Origin: Combretum micranthum
Taxonomy: Eukaryota; Streptophyta; Magnoliopsida; Myrtales; Combretaceae
DNA length: 64,000 nt
Assembly (NCBI GenBank): GCA_024138025.1
Contig: JAMXBD010000171.1
Location: 1,240,001 to 1,304,000, forward strand
Direction: 5' to 3'
The translations under genes were made by a program, and so were the position numbers. The first letter of the stretch is position 1; each line of letters starts with the position of its first letter. The notes beneath the pieces were generated by a model. It searched no databases and was not told the DNA's origin. It saw nothing but the letters and a program-made list of their open reading frames with translations. Below are positions 1 through 13,635 of the stretch, one piece after another.

Positions 1-3000
1 TCGGTTTCAAAACCGTGACGATGTCTAATTACATTACTTCTTAACTATCTAACCAAGGAAATTTTTGAAAACATTGTAACCTAGGTTAGCTTAAATGGTT
101 AGTTAAAATTTTAGATTGAAAACGAAGAGAGCTTTTTTACCACAATCCACGTGTGAAATAACAAAAGGATAACCTATTTTCTTAGCCCAAGCCATTCTAT
201 TAAGGAAATCTTAGATTCAAAATTGTCTTATAATTTAATGGCATCATCACTAAACTTTCAAACAAGAGTTACCAACTTCCGATCTTTCTTATTATATATA
301 TATATATATAAAAGAAAACCTAAAAAACAGATAGAAGGAACAAATCAAAGATGACGATTGTGACCAGACAAAATTCCCCAACCCCTACCCCCCTTTTATA
401 GAAATTCCCCCTATTTTACATTTCAAAAGATAAAGGAGAAAGAAGGTGAAATGTCACTTCCCGAAACACTTTTCAATGTAATTCCAACTAAAAGCATTTT
501 CATCAAAGAGCTATATCATAAAAATAGTCAAGAAGTTTAGTAAATAGAATATGAATTTAGCTCCTAGCTTAAATTGTCTTTTTCATTTAGACATCAGCAC
601 AGACCCTACCCTAATCGGAACCAGCCAGGAGCCATTAGGACACAAATATGAGGGGTTGTGGCTTAGATTGGTTCGGCCGCATACAACCAAACCGGTTTAG
701 GATGCCCATTAGATCATAGGACGGTTCATGGCCCATTAATTGACCCTCCTAATTCTTTTTTTAAGGTGCCAAGAAAATATTCATTTATCAATGTGCAGGC
801 TCATGGACATTGGAAGTTGTAATTGTGCTTTTTCATGTGCAAACCAAGGCACCAAATATCCTTCATGAAAATGTCAATTTAACGTCATTAGATCTTTGTC
901 CCAAAAAAAAAAAAAAGAAAGAAAAAGATCTTACTTTAGCTATGAAGTATACCCATAGCATCCTTTCTGTAGCATGTGTTACACTTTGTCCTTTTGGTTT
1001 GTTTTAGCTTCATTTACACGTTGATCATATCTCATTGTAGGTACTCCTCCCAAGTGTCTGGGTGAATTTTGGAAATGATGACTTATTTATCTTGAAATCA
1101 TCTCTGTGTAGAAAAGATCTTTTAGTTGAAATTATCTTCTTTAGCTCCTAAGCAGTCTGTGGGTTCTAATCAATCACATGGCAAAGGTGTCATGGTGATA
1201 GATGACAATGAGTTTTGTCCATCGAGTTGCTCTTAAGACTCTTAAACCAACCTTTTTATCCAAAGGGTATAGCACGTCTTAAGTAGGTCTAGCGATGTTT
1301 AGGTTCTTTCATCTCACATATGATCTTTTATTTGTTATGGCTAATTGAACTTATTTTTCATATCTTTTGAACCCTTTCCATCTCTCTCCATATTGATGCA
1401 AATTTTTTCTATCCTCTCATCCACATGCATGCATTTTATCTTTACTTTTCTTTTCCCTTTTCTCTCTCACTTTTTCTCTCGCCTTTCATCTAATTTTCTC
1501 ACGTCAAATCAAACACACTTCTCTCACTTCTTGTCTCTTTTCATATCTCCTTATCTACCTCATCCATTTCCTTTTGTCCTTTGTCTTTCTCCAATTTCAA
1601 TTTCATTCCTAACACTAGATTTTTTTTTTGTATAGATTTGGATCAATAGGTTTAAACACAATTTAAACCCACCTTTTCAAAAAATGAGTAGACCTTGTCC
1701 ATTTTTTAGATTATCTTTACACTATTGGTAACTTTTATAATTTTATAGTTGAAATATTATGATCTTTATTTCTTATCTAGATTAAATCACTTAAGCTTTC
1801 TCTCTCTTTTTTTTTTCATTAACTTTAATACTCAAAGAATGGATTATCTCTCAAATATTTGTTATAAGTTTCTATTGTCCTTAGATTTTTTGCCTAAGGT
1901 TTTTTTTTTTCTTTTTTCAATTCGATTCATATCAAATACTAATCCATTTGATACAAACCATTGACTAGTAATCAAAAGAAATTTGATTTTTAAAAACATT
2001 TTAGGAGTCACCACTCAACCGAAATCAAGAAAGAAATGTCAGTTAGGATCGATGATTGTTGATCATAACTTAGCCACTTGTTTACTGTAAAAATCAATTC
2101 AAATCAATTCTATTAAGTCGGAATTTTATGGAATTGGAGGCTATCCTATTTGAACCTAACAATTGTCATCTCTAAACTTTTAAGTCTAATTTTAATTCTT
2201 TACTACTCCTTATATAAGAATATTACAAATTAAATTGGTATTTACAAAACAAAAGGAAAAATTAATATTTCATTATTTTAGTTGTCCTGCAGAGAGGTAA
2301 TTGTTAATCAGGATTAGATGACATAGTTCTTTTCCATGAAAACTTTAGTGGGTTGATTCTTTTATAAATTTATTTATTCTTTTCACTTCAAAATTCTTCA
2401 AGTTTTATTTTTTTTTTTAAAGTTTTTGTTTCAATATAATAGAGATAAGTTTCATTCACGATATCTAAATTTTTTGTTTTATAATAATTTAATACCTAAA
2501 AAACACTTCGTACTATGACGGTATCCAAACCTTTCAATTGTTTTCACATGTGATATCTTTGGCTAGAATTGGCCATTTTTCTAGCAAAATGCTAACATTA
2601 CAAGCGAAATTGATTTAAAAAATTATTTTTCCATTCTAGTTAGCATTTTTTTCTAGACCTTAATTCAAGCTTATCAACAAGAAAAAAAAAAGCTGGTAGT
2701 TTTCTAGAACTTGATTTAAGCTTATCAATGAGGAAAAAAAACTGATCCAATTTGAGATACAAAGTTTGAGATCATTAGAGAAAAAAAAAAAAAAAACAAG
2801 AGAGAGAGATAATGATATTTTAGGACTCATCTTCTTCCTTTAATATTTCTCTCCTTACCTCTCTTTCTAAACAAACACTTCCTCTCGCTAAATTCAAAAC
2901 TCCCAACTATCAAACGAACTTGTCATTTGACTCAGAACAGCTATAGGAGTCCCTAATCTCTACACTATAACCATCCCAACTTGAGCACCATCCTCCCTAA

Positions 3001-3470
3001 CTTCTCATTCACCAAAGCTCCACAATCGTTGTGACCTTGACATCTATCCCACCATCTCTATCAAACTGCAAACTGCAAACTGCAAATGCCAACACCTCCC
3101 CCTCACCAATTGTTAAGTCATGCAACACTAATCTCCAAATTAATTTGAACCCATAACCCAAATAAAGCCTTCAACATCATTACCCCTAGTCACTAAGCCA
3201 ACAAACCAACCACCGACAGCTACAATACGACTTGACTTGGCTACCCTTTGCAATACTCATCTTTACCGATAACCCATCCGAAACCCACAACACACAACTC
3301 ACCACACACGGTGAGAGAGAAAGAGAGAGAATGTAAAACATGTGTTGTTTAGGCATAGCGAGAGAATGAAAGAATTAAGGAGGGAGAAGTGAATGTTGAT
3401 GACTTTGGTGTTTGGTTTGGTTGTGTTTTGTGTTTGTGGTCAATAAGGGTTAAAGAGAAGAGTCAAAGTA
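1..3470. other. AT-rich intergenic DNA, no gene recognised
   Basis: No conserved protein, RNA gene or complete transposon end was recognised here. Open frames at 1345-1635 and 1749-1964 lie in T/C-rich low-complexity DNA and encode Phe/Leu/Ser-rich peptides without domain character. A short (TA)n run lies at about 292-310 and an A-rich tract at about 902-915. The stretch 2780-3400 is richer in C and in GA tracts and ends in GAGAGA runs, but has no long frame on either strand. Confidence 0.5.
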
Positions 3471-3688
3471 GGGTCTGTTTGGATTGTTTATTTTTCATAT
3501 GTATTAAAATGATATGCATAAATATGCCTAATTTGCATCTATCTTTTTATCTATATTTGATTTATTAGATCTTTTCATGAAAATTATCAACTATTTTTTA
3601 TCTGTATCTATTTCTTGATAAATAATTTGTTAAAATTTTTTTGAAAAAAGTGTTTGTATCTGCCGGAAAAAGCTATCTAAACAAACCC
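3471..3688. mobile_element. Small foldback MITE, about 218 bp
   Basis: The left end reads GGGTCTGTTTGGAT and the right end, reverse-complemented, reads GGGTTTGTTTAGAT, so the termini are imperfect inverted repeats. TA flanks both sides (3469-3470 and 3689-3690). The interior is AT-rich and non-coding. GGGTNTGTTTGGAT-like ends resemble Tourist/PIF-Harbinger or hAT-like MITEs of plants. The short TA duplication does not decide between these superfamilies. Confidence 0.5.
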
Positions 3689-3913
3689 TAAATGGGGAAA
3701 AACAAAACAAAAAATTATTAAAAAGAAAAAGAAATGAAATAAATAGTTATATAGTCTATTATATGTAATTAATAATAACAGATTCAAATATTGAAATGGA
3801 AGATGAAGAAGAGGACTTTTGTAAATATGAGTAATTGGAATTAAGGTTATGTTTAGGACGGATAAAGTCTACCGAAAACGACAAAAAATAGAAAAAATGG
3901 GATGAAGTACTGC

Positions 3914-4259
3914 TATTTGGCATACTTGTTGGGAGGAGAAATTGGTGTTTCGATGGAAATGGAATGAAAAATTAGCATCTTCACTGTTCATCCAAAAGTT
4001 TGCTAAAATGAAGAGAAACAAAGAGAAATGTATTTGAAAGACTAAAATAACCCCATTAGTCTTCTTTCATTAATATTTTATAAAAAAAATTATATAAGGA
4101 TAATTTTATCAATCACTAACTCAATTTCTCTCCGTTTCCTTCTATTTCCTTTACAAATTATCAAATATAAAATAAAAATACTACTTCTTTCCATTTCCTT
4201 TCATTTCTTTCTGTCCACTTCACTCCATTTCTACTTTAAAAACAATAATGCCAAACATA
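3914..4259. mobile_element. Probable MITE, about 346 bp
   Basis: The left end TATTTGGCATACTTGTT is mirrored by the right end (reverse complement TATGTTTGGCATTATTGTT). Inside, a GAAATGG-rich left arm faces a CCATTTC-rich right arm, as expected of a foldback element. No target duplication could be settled by eye, so the superfamily is open. Confidence 0.35.
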
Positions 4260-4786
4260 GTGTAATACCACCTCAAAAAATTGTGTATTATGATTTTTCC
4301 TAAGGTAAGTTTCACTTGTAGCATCATGAGAGGCTTTATTTATTTATTGGTTATTTAAAGAAGAAGTGCGGGTGGAGAGAAAGAGAGAGAGGGAAAAGTA
4401 AAAAATAATAATAAGAAAAAAATGCCCACTAGGAAGGAAAGGTTAATTTTTTAATCAATTTTGCTTGCCATGTTAGGCTTTAGTTGAAGAAATAGTTGGA
4501 TTATGACCAAAGGTACCACACGTGAAATAAAAAATTCAAGTACCATCGTGGTATGAAATTTTTTTTAGGATTAAACAAATACAAACTAAAAAGTTTAGAT
4601 ACCTTGAATGAAACTTACCTATATAATAAACATATCTAAGACTATTTTAAGAAATTGTGCTTTTCTAAATAATAATAATAGGGTTCCATCTACTGGGGTG
4701 TAGGATTTGTACAAAAGAGGCTCGATTGTGGTGTTATAAGAAGGTGGCAATAGCTCTTCGATTCATCTACTGGTGATGGTAATAGT

Positions 4787-6150
4787 TGATAAGTGTCTAA
4801 AGATCCTTATTATTCACATTGTTTTAATAACACATTATATTGATTTTATATGAATTATCAAAGAAAAGGATACTTATTTGTTTAAAATATCAATTTTAAG
4901 GATAAAGGAAGATTTTGAGGTTAATGAAAATTTTTGGATGAGTTAAATGAGATTTTGATGAATAAATTGGAAAAAGGCTTATTTACAACATACATGACTT
5001 CTCAACACAAAATATGTAGAATGCTGGTGTAGGAAGCAAAAAAAGTTCAGTAAGCATTTTGAAGGTACACAACTAGAGTACACAAGTTGTGTTTGTGGTT
5101 GTAGCCTCAAATTTTGACATTTTCATCAGTTTTCACTGTACACAGGCTGTGTGGGATGCCCGTATAGGACCAAATTTGCCTTTTCTTTAAATAGTGACCA
5201 TAACCCATCTTTTTCATATCATATCCATATCTTTCTTTCTTTTTACGAACCCTAGAGAGGAAAATAGGTACTTGAGAGTAGAGAAATGCTAGAGCTTATT
5301 GGAGATCACAAGACTTCATCTTTAAAGGTTGTAATATAACTCTTTACTATTTTTCCATGTTGCATCATTTTAATTCTTATTCTATGGAAAAATAGATCTT
5401 GTTACCCCAGATCTTGAGAAACTCTAACCCTAATGTAGAGATTAGATTATTTTGCTAATGGAAGTTTGTGCTTTTCTTAATCTATTTATATGTTTTGATT
5501 TTTCTTTGAATTAATATGTGAACTATTACATTCATTGTTTGATTCTTGTTGATTTAATCGACGGATTGATTAATAAGATAGATCCAGTATGAATAGAGAG
5601 GTTTGAATGTACTTTAGACATAAATCGTACGATCCTTCTGCATAAAGATTGAATCTTTTTAGGGAATCATGAACTCTAATGCAATTTTGTATGTATCTAA
5701 TGATGAAAGACATTTTCATTAGACATTTCCATTAGACATATAGAGTTAGATTTCAATTATCTTGAAAGAGAGATTGATGAAATTAGGGATTCTTGCAGTT
5801 CAAGAACTGAACAACCCATTAATGAATGTTTGGTAAGGAATTAGAAATAGGGTTAGTGGTGAATCAAGATTAGGGTTAGTTTGGTGATTTGATATCATTA
5901 GAAGCATTGACACTCACTTTTTTTAGGGTTTAGTAATTAATTTAGCTGTTTAGATATATTAAGATCATTCGAATTAGATCGACCAAATAGTAGAATTAGG
6001 TAATCACTAGTAGTTATAGGTCCTTGGTGGAACGACCCATGTGCTTACACCGGTATTACAATCAATAGGTACGCTTGCCCACGATTAGTAGCAAAGTAAT
6101 AATAGGGTTTTAATTTAATTTGATTGATTGTGATTGAAAAATCCACATCA
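4787..6150 (+). mobile_element. Solo LTR, Athila/Ty3-gypsy-like
   Basis: The segment begins TGATAAGTGTC and ends CCACATCA, so it has TG...CA ends. It is flanked by ATAGT (4782-4786) and ATGGT (6151-6155), a 5-bp duplication with one mismatch. Near 6020-6090 lies a block (TCCTTGGTGGAACGACC, then CTTACACCGGTATTAC) that resembles the U5 region of Athila-type plant LTRs. A TATA-like CTTTAAATAG lies near 5185. No PBS, gag or second LTR copy was found, so a solo LTR left by unequal recombination is the best reading. Confidence 0.45.
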
Positions 6151-7159
6151 ATGGTCCTCGACAGATGTTCAAGTTATCAATCAAAAGCTTATAGCTTTGG
6201 AAACCTTGTAGTAGAGGTGGATTCTCCGTCTTCTTCTGCACAATGAGAAATTCAAAGAAGAATTTCAATAACCTTAACCTTAGAATCCTTACTTTAATTG
6301 GTATTTTTAGTTTTTCTTTGTGCTTCTAATGCTTAAAAAATTTTGAAAGCTCAATTTATACTACTAGAGCTTAAATTTAAGCATGCTAAGTGACAATTTT
6401 AGATGTTACAGATTTGGGTTTGATTTCTAAATCATAGAAAATCAAAGTTTTTATTTTCTTTATAATAACAATCAAAATATATCAATAGAGATATTAAACT
6501 CTCAGGTTTATATCACAGATGATATGTGAATTTTTACAAAATATATAATTAGGTACCTAAACTTTGAAATTAATCATTTTAGTATTAAACTTTAAAATTG
6601 ATCAATTTGATATCTAAAAGAACTTTTCATGTATGCCAACAGTAAATTCGTAAATTTTTTTAAGTACTAAATTGATCAATTTCAAAGTTCAGGTATTTAA
6701 TTGCTTTTTTTTTTAAAGTTTAGATACTACTCATGACATTATCCCTTAAACTCTCAGAAAGCTTCTATTCTCTCTAATTTTATCTCAATCAAGATCGAAT
6801 ATTGGAGGAGAAGAATACATGTTATTTATTTTTCCTAAATTTTTAGGTCGATTTACTTTTAAAAAAAATTATGAACCAAGTTCGTTCTTACTCTTGATTG
6901 AAAGTATCTTATGACTTCTTTGAAGTTTCACCATTAATTTAGTAAAATTACAAAAGAATTTAGTTTTTTTTTTTTAAAAAGACATGGAAATTACTGGTTT
7001 GAACATGAAAAATGTGAGATCCTTGGTTAAAGGTTGACAATGACTATCGATGTGACATTGGGTACCATGTGTGCTCAATCCATTGTTGCCATGTGTCATA
7101 TGCATAGGTGAAAAAGATGAAAGGCATTTTATGTCTTTTCAAGAATTAAACCCATTACC
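6151..7159. other. AT-rich DNA with one foldback repeat
   Basis: No gene was recognised. At about 6536-6745 sits one copy of a dispersed foldback sequence with arms of the type TAGGTACCTAAACTTT and AAAGTTCAGGTATTTAATT. Further copies occur at 9505-9783, 18690-18935, 19840-20040 and 48980-49340. The flanking DNA is low-complexity. Confidence 0.35.
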
Positions 7160-7481
7160 TCCTCTTTACTCATGTATTGCTTTTTCATTAAGCTATTATC
7201 TTATGCCTTCGTAATTAGATGAAAATAAAATTCTTTTGGGGGTTTTCAATTATAGGCCACCTCATTGTGAGCAATTTAATTAGGTCTAAGCCAAATATAT
7301 AATAAAACCATATTATTTTAAACTTGAAAAAAATATTTTATGAAATTTAGGCCACGTCATATTTGAAAATATTTTGATTTAGGCTCAATATAATATTCTA
7401 AAATATACTATCTATTAAAATAATGTATTTATATACATGTATAGATTTTAAGAACCCAATGGGCAAAACTCAGGTGTCTAC
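7160..7481 (-). repeat. LTR fragment of a decayed Tat-type element (3' side)
   Basis: The segment ends GTGTCTACA at 7481 and is followed by TCTATTCCTCTTTATGGTGA. The left LTR of the large Tat element at 27159-29555 has the same junction: GTGTCTACG, then a pyrimidine block, then TGGTGAAGTTTGTCAAAAC. The body of this segment (about 7165-7450) is also clearly related to 15815-16140 in the same orientation. I read the two as the LTR remnants of one old minus-strand element. Confidence 0.5.
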
Positions 7482-9504
7482 ATCTATTCCTCTTTATGGT
7501 GAAGTTTGTCAAAACTTTACCATAAAGGCTTAAAAGAGAGACTCCATTTTTCCCTTTAAAAAGTTTAGAGATGAACTGAAGGCCGAAAAGATACTTCTGT
7601 TGAGTATCTAATAGCGATTATTATTTTGCGCTTCTAAGATAACAATTTACTTTGAAAGAAGTGCTTTTCTAAGCTAGCAATTTTTTTACTTGACGATGCT
7701 TTTTCAAGTTAGCATTTACTAATCTTGATTGCACTCCTTCAAGCTAGCTTATGATTGATGAACATTTGATGACGCTTTTTTAAGCTAGCAATTTTTGAAC
7801 TTGATGGCTTCTCTGAGCTTGCACTTACTAATCTTGATGGTGTTCTTCTAAGCTAGTTTTTTATCATAATCTCATTGCTTTAACCTTATTGTTTGAAAAA
7901 AGATAGATTGGATAAAGCTTTTATAAGCAAGTCATTTGAAGATTAGGATAGTGCGTTGATCTTAAAAGACAAGTGGGATAACACTCTTGTGACCAAAGGA
8001 TTTAATCTTTAAGATAGTGCGCTTTCAAATAAACAATACCTAAAGGACAAGTTAGAGAGTGCTCTTGTAAGTAAGGATCTACTTGGGATTATGGGAAAAT
8101 AGAGATTGAAACATTTTTAAAGACTTGACAACTTGATTTTGGCAATTTTTGTCTTGGACAAACACCATTTTGAATTAACAAAATCTAAAAGGTATAGTCT
8201 TAGATTGATAGGATTCTCAAGGCACTACCTTAGATAGATGGGTTTGGAAAGAATAATTGAAGTTCTTGTATTCAAAGGATCACTAGAGTTCCTAAGTTAA
8301 ATATAGGAATACTAACGTTCTAAAATTTTCAAATGATAACTAAAACTCTTGACTTTTATAGGATAGCTAAAGTTCATGAAGGCTTTATAAGACAAATAAA
8401 GGTTCTAAAGACTTAAACTACGTTCCTAAGGTTTTAGTAAAGGGACACATGATGACTAAATTCCATAGGCCCCTAAAAATTCTCTCTTTCTTTAAACCTT
8501 TAAAATAAAACTTTCTCAAAATGTTTTACTTTTGAAGAATTGATTGTTTATTTTATCTTTTTGAAAAATTTCAAACAAATGAGAATCTTACAAGATCCAA
8601 AAGTTACAAAAAGCTGTAGGTTTGCCCAATTGATGACATATTTTTCAATTTAGCCTTAAACTCTCCTTTTTTTGGACTAACAAGCAAAACTCTTCTTGTA
8701 AGACTTTGATATTCCTTTTATTCGGAGATGACCTTTCACATTTGGGGGCAAATAGTCCTTATGCTTGGGATAAATAACTTTTAATTTGGGGCAGGTAATT
8801 ACTCATAACCCTATGGATGATTTTCTTATCTAGGATAGTTATTCCATTTTAAATTGTCTAGCCCAATAAGTCTTCATTACACACTTTAAAGCTTATTTTC
8901 AACTTTTGACTTGAATTTCAAAAATTATGGTCGAAATGGTAAATGATATGTTTTGATCAATCTACAAGGTCTTTCTTTGAGTTGTAATGTAGACTTTTAG
9001 TTAATGGTGACAATTTTGAAATAATATATCTTCATTGCTCTATGGGTTTACAAGTTAAGAATCTTTGACGAAAACTCGAAATTGACTTGCACCTAATTTC
9101 AAGAGCATCTACGAATCAAATTCTATAATGAGAAGAGCTTTTAAAAGGGTAGTATTATGGGTGGGTCCATGATATAAGATTACTTGTGGACTTTAGACAT
9201 TGAATTATAACGCTTCGATGAGTTATGGTGGTTTTAAGCCTTAAGCATGTACCTTTAGTTATTTTCAGTCATAATCACATTGACTAAGCATTTTCCCTTT
9301 TTTCCCTTTATTTTTTTTTCATCTTTTCTCCATTTACTCTTTTATTTTTCATCTTCCTTTCCTCCCCCCTCGCTTTTTAGAATTTTTTGGCTATTAGTTC
9401 AAGGTGAACTTATTTCAATCATTTTCGTTGGATAGTTTATAACTCATAGTGTATAGGTTGTGCGTGGTATTTAAAATAAGGGAAAATATTAAAAATGATA
9501 ACCA

Positions 9505-9783
9505 AACTTTTGCAAAAAGTTTAATTAAGTGCCTAAAGTTTGGTCTTGAACAATTTGGTACCTAAAACAAGTATTTATGTATATTTTCCTACCTAAAGCA
9601 AGTTCAATAAAAAAGAAATATGCACACAAAAACTTATTATAGGTACCAAATTGTTCAAACCAAACTTTAGGTCCTAATTAAATCTTTTGCAAAAGTTCAA
9701 GTACCAAATTATTCAAAACCAAACTTCAAGTACTTAATCGAATTTTTTGTGAAAGCTTAAGTACCATTTTGTACATTAACCTT
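9505..9783. repeat. Foldback repeat with a perfect 16-bp inverted core
   Basis: AACAATTTGGTACCTA at 9549-9564 is the exact reverse complement of TAGGTACCAAATTGTT at 9640-9655. Outside this core, CTAAAGTTTGG and CCAAACTTTAGG extend the pairing, and a second partial right arm follows. It is a member of the dispersed foldback family listed at 6536, 18690, 19840 and 48980. It is probably a MITE whose exact ends I could not set. Confidence 0.5.
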
Positions 9784-10319
9784 TAAAATAGAGACTCTTC
9801 ATCCATTTAAAGGAAATGAATTATTGACACTAATATGTGCTCTTGAATTGATGCAACTAGGACAAACATAAAAAAGTTAATTTGTTTCTCTTAATTAATG
9901 ACTATAACCTCGTAATTGCCACAACCTAATTGTTTCACTAAGTGCCTTTTTATGTTGGGTTCATATTTTCAATTTGGAAGATGGGATCAATGAATGCCCT
10001 TAATTAGTGATCAATCATTTCCCTTTAGTTGCCTACGGAAAAGATGATCTCTAGTATTTACAACCAAGGATTGATTTATCATTTTGGTATTTTTTTTCTT
10101 TATTCTTTTCTTTTAATATATATTTTTGTCTAAAAGATGCAAATAATGTAAAAAATGATTAAATAATAATGTGGCTTCAAGTTTCAAACAAAACGGTGAT
10201 ACCTTATTAATTTCCCAAGTTCAAATACATCTCTTAAGTCTTAAGGACAAAGGAGAAGTATATTTATTTGGATCACATCAAGAATATAGATAATAAAATC
10301 TTTCAAACTAATGAGGTTG

Positions 10320-10902
10320 AGTCTCTTTACTCTTTTTCCTATATGCTAGAGATGACTTTGAAGCCTCTCAATGACCTTTCTAGCCTGTGTTAGTTCTTCA
10401 TGCTTTCAGTCAATGATCACTTCCAAATGTCCTATGTCGGCCAACTTCTTAGGTTAATGTATTTTCTTGTCATGTCCTTCCTTTTTTGTGATCTTTGAAA
10501 ATTCAAAAACAAACATATTGGGGAGTTTATAAACTTGCCATACTTTACCAGTTTTCTCTTCAACTTCAAGTATAGCCCTCCATTCTCTTTCTTCCCATGT
10601 CAATTGACAACCATTAGATGCCCTTTCTTAGCAATGAAGATCAATCTGTTGTCATGGTACGCCAATATAACTTCTGCAAGGGACTTAATAAAAAAAAAAA
10701 GGACAAGTTCTCATGCACCTCTAAACTGTCTTACAAAATTGGCCGAAAAGTATCTAGTGCATTTAATAATGCCAATTAAAGGAAAACCCACATAGTAGGT
10801 GCTCTCAGCAATGATCTCTATGAGGTTATACCAATTGCCCTTCCATTTAACATCCTCAGTTCTATCGTTTTTTGGAGGTGGATCTACTTTCGACATCAAC
10901 AC
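10320..10902 (-). pseudogene. Remnant of a DUF7745-like (plant mobile-domain) ORF
   Basis: A 63-codon open frame at 10711-10902 contains a stretch reading YYVGFPLIGIIKCTRYF...VRQFRG. It matches position for position the motif PLIGLIEFTGYY...VIRQYG in the ORF at 36674-38619. Downstream, around 10320-10460, another frame reads ELTQARKVIERLQSHL, like the coiled-coil tail of that second copy. Stops and frame changes interrupt it, so no protein is made. The family name rests on my recall of ORFs of this type beside Tat gag genes. Confidence 0.45.
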
Positions 10903-13630
10903 TTTTGTGGTATCCTAACTCGATGGGCAAAGCAATCAATCAAATTTGTATGAAATGATAGTAGCAGCAGCAACAACAACATCCTCAATCATCTCATTTA
11001 GGATCAACCTCTCAGCCTTTCGATCATCCTCTCTTTCTTGATATAAAAACAGAGCAGTTTTGAATGGATGAAGGAAAAATCCATCTTTGTTTTTGAAAGT
11101 GAAAAACAAAGGATAAAGAATATGTGTTGTGTTGTGTTTGTTAATATACATTTACAATAAACACTTAAAATAACATGTGTTGTGTTGTTGGTGGTAATAT
11201 ACACTTACAATAACAACATCACATGCATCATCCCTTCACTATGCCACATCCACCTACTGTTGCTCATTTTCATTTTCTTCTTTTATTTTTCAACTGCACC
11301 AAATAGAGCAAAGATACACAGATAAACACATATTTTTTTCACTTAGATTCTCCTTTCTTTCCTTCTCTCGGAAAGCGACACGTAAGCAAAGTTATCTAGT
11401 TTTTGTATTTTCAAGCCTTGAATTCTACCTACTTCATCAATCCTTATCTGATTTTTGTTTTTTCAAAGTAAAGTTTGAATCTTTGTATTGGTATTGTTGA
11501 AATTATAATGTTGAAGAGAATGAGATTGGTTTATTGTTGTTTATTGTACAAGATGTCAAATTGAAGAGAAGCTAGAGAGAGGGAAGAGGAGGAGAAGCCA
11601 GAGAGAGAAAGAATATCGAGGCTTCGTAGGGATCAAATCTATGAAGGAAGAGAAAATGGTGACTTCCAAGGAATTTAATAAAGGGAAAGGTTCATGGGGG
11701 TTGGTTGAAGGGTTCGTTGTCCCATATTGAAAACTTATAGGAATCCTTCTTGTTTATAACATGTAATTGGAGATCAGTTGCCAGAGAAGGCAATCATGAG
11801 GGAAGTATAGTTTTGTTGTATGCGTGGGCTTGTGTACTATTGCTAGCCTTGAGCATATGAGGAGTTTTTTACTTTCTAAAATTCAAATAAGTAAAATAAT
11901 TAAGGGCTTGTGTACTATTGCCACGTTATAATCAAAACATAAAATAAAAAATGATAATATGACACGTGTCATGATGTGAGTATCCAAAAATCCACATTAG
12001 CAATCAAGTCAACACAATTAAGTGAGGTACCAAAAATAGCCTCGAAAAGTTTAATTAGGTACTGAAATTGAACTTTTGAAAGTTCATGTATCTAATTAAA
12101 TTTTGCGGCAAAGTTCAAGTATCAAATTCGACATTAACCCAAAAATCAAAATCTTTTGTGCATCAATAGATACATTAAACTCTAAAGAAGCATTCTATTC
12201 TCTCTAATTTTTCCTAAATCAGGATCGGACTTTAAAGGAGAAAATTCTATGTTCTTAATTTTTTCAATTTTCTAGATTCAAATTATTAGGAAAAAGCTTA
12301 TTTTAGTACCTGAATTATGACGAAATGAACAATTAGGTACCTGAATTTTTAAAAAGTCCAATTTCATATCTAAGCAAACTTTCTATGCTCCTTTTCATTA
12401 ACTCCGTTAATGCCATTAACAATGTTATCCTACATAGACAATTGCACCAATCGCAAAATGACATGTGTCAATTATTAAAAAAAAAAGGTCCCTTCCTCTC
12501 TTCACTTTTCCTTCCCTCTCTCATTTGTCTTTCCTCACTTTACTCTCTCTCTCTCTCTAAAGCTAGACAAAAACCTAACTTTAACGCCACCACTATCTCT
12601 ACCCCACTGACGTCTCCATACCTTCTCTCTCTAGTCGAATCCAACACAAGATTCAAGTTAGGTTGGCAAGGCATTGACTTGCACTAAGAATGGGTGACAG
12701 GGTGGCTATGAGTCGGTCGTAGTCTCAACATATATTGTCAATTGACACAATGATTGAATTATGCTACTCGATTTTCATTTACGAGTTTGGTGAGAGAGAC
12801 AATCTTTGTTGGTGACAATGATGGCAGTTAGACTGACAAAGGAGATGGGCAAACTTGGTTTTTTTTTGTGATGAAGATGAGTGGTTCACGATGGAGATGG
12901 TTAAGATATTCAACAACTATGGTGATGCCATGCTGGTTTCTAGTTTTGCAAGATGGACATGTCATGTTGGTTTCTCATAAATTATACACAAATTCTTATT
13001 TAGATTTTGATTTTGGATAGTTTCAAATTAGATTTAGATCACAAATCTTCATCTCCCGTCTTTCTTATTAATTTGATCTTTTAAAAGATCTTTATGTAAA
13101 TTTATATAAAATAGTAAAAGAACCATCAATATGAATTAACCGGTTGATGCCCTCACGAGTGATTGAACCAACCCAACAAATTGGACCCAAATGATGTATT
13201 ATAATCTGGGTCAAATAAATTTAAGAATATATAAATCGAAAAGGTTCTAAATCTTCCAAGTGGCTTTTGGAAACTTCAATATATGGAAGGTGAAAATTGT
13301 TATCTGGATTGGATATAACTGTCATTTGGTGGTGATGGAGCTAGTGGTTTTTTTTTTTTCCTCAAAGAGAGAGATACAGAGTTGAGAGAGGGAGTAGAGA
13401 GAGAGAAGAGAATTGGAGAGAGAGAGAGAGATGGGTTTTTTTTTTCTTTTTAATAATGGATAGATGGCTATTGGTGAATATATCCAATTTAGATAACATT
13501 ACTAACGGTGTTAGTAGGAAGTGATAACTAAATATTTGCAACTTGAAAATTTAAAACGGACATTTCAAATAATTAAATATTTTTTAAATGGATGAAATGG
13601 GGGAGGGTTATAATCCCGATCCAAGCAGTA
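10903..13630. other. Intergenic DNA with foldback and GA-rich repeats
   Basis: No gene was recognised. A short TAGGTACC-type foldback lies at about 12040-12140. A larger imperfect foldback runs from about 12290 to 13600. Its left arm (about 12395-12435) has the block CGTTAATGCCATTAACAATG and its right arm reads ACATTACTAACGGTGTTAGTAGG. Its interior is rich in CT and GA tracts, including an impure GA tract at about 13360-13432. The open frame at 12385-12687 lies inside this repeat and is not gene-like. Confidence 0.4.
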
Positions 13631-13635
13631 ACACC

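Larger units (their letters stand above)
7482..10902 (-). mobile_element. Decayed interior of an old Tat-lineage retrotransposon
   Basis: On the minus strand the order is: DUF7745-like ORF remnant (10320-10902), unrecognisable DNA, tandem repeats (7614-7861), then a polypurine-tract-like block beside the LTR junction at 7481. The intact-ended element at 27159-41769 has the same layout. The tandem units contain TTCTAAGCTAGCAATTTTT-like and CTTGATGATGCTT-like blocks of roughly 60 bp. No protease, RT or integrase motif remains readable. The assignment to the Tat lineage is inferred from the second element in this window. Confidence 0.45.

Noticed and set aside
1345..1964. Two membrane-protein-like frames
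   Set aside because: They are translations of T/C-rich low-complexity DNA with no domain, no splice context and no conserved motif.
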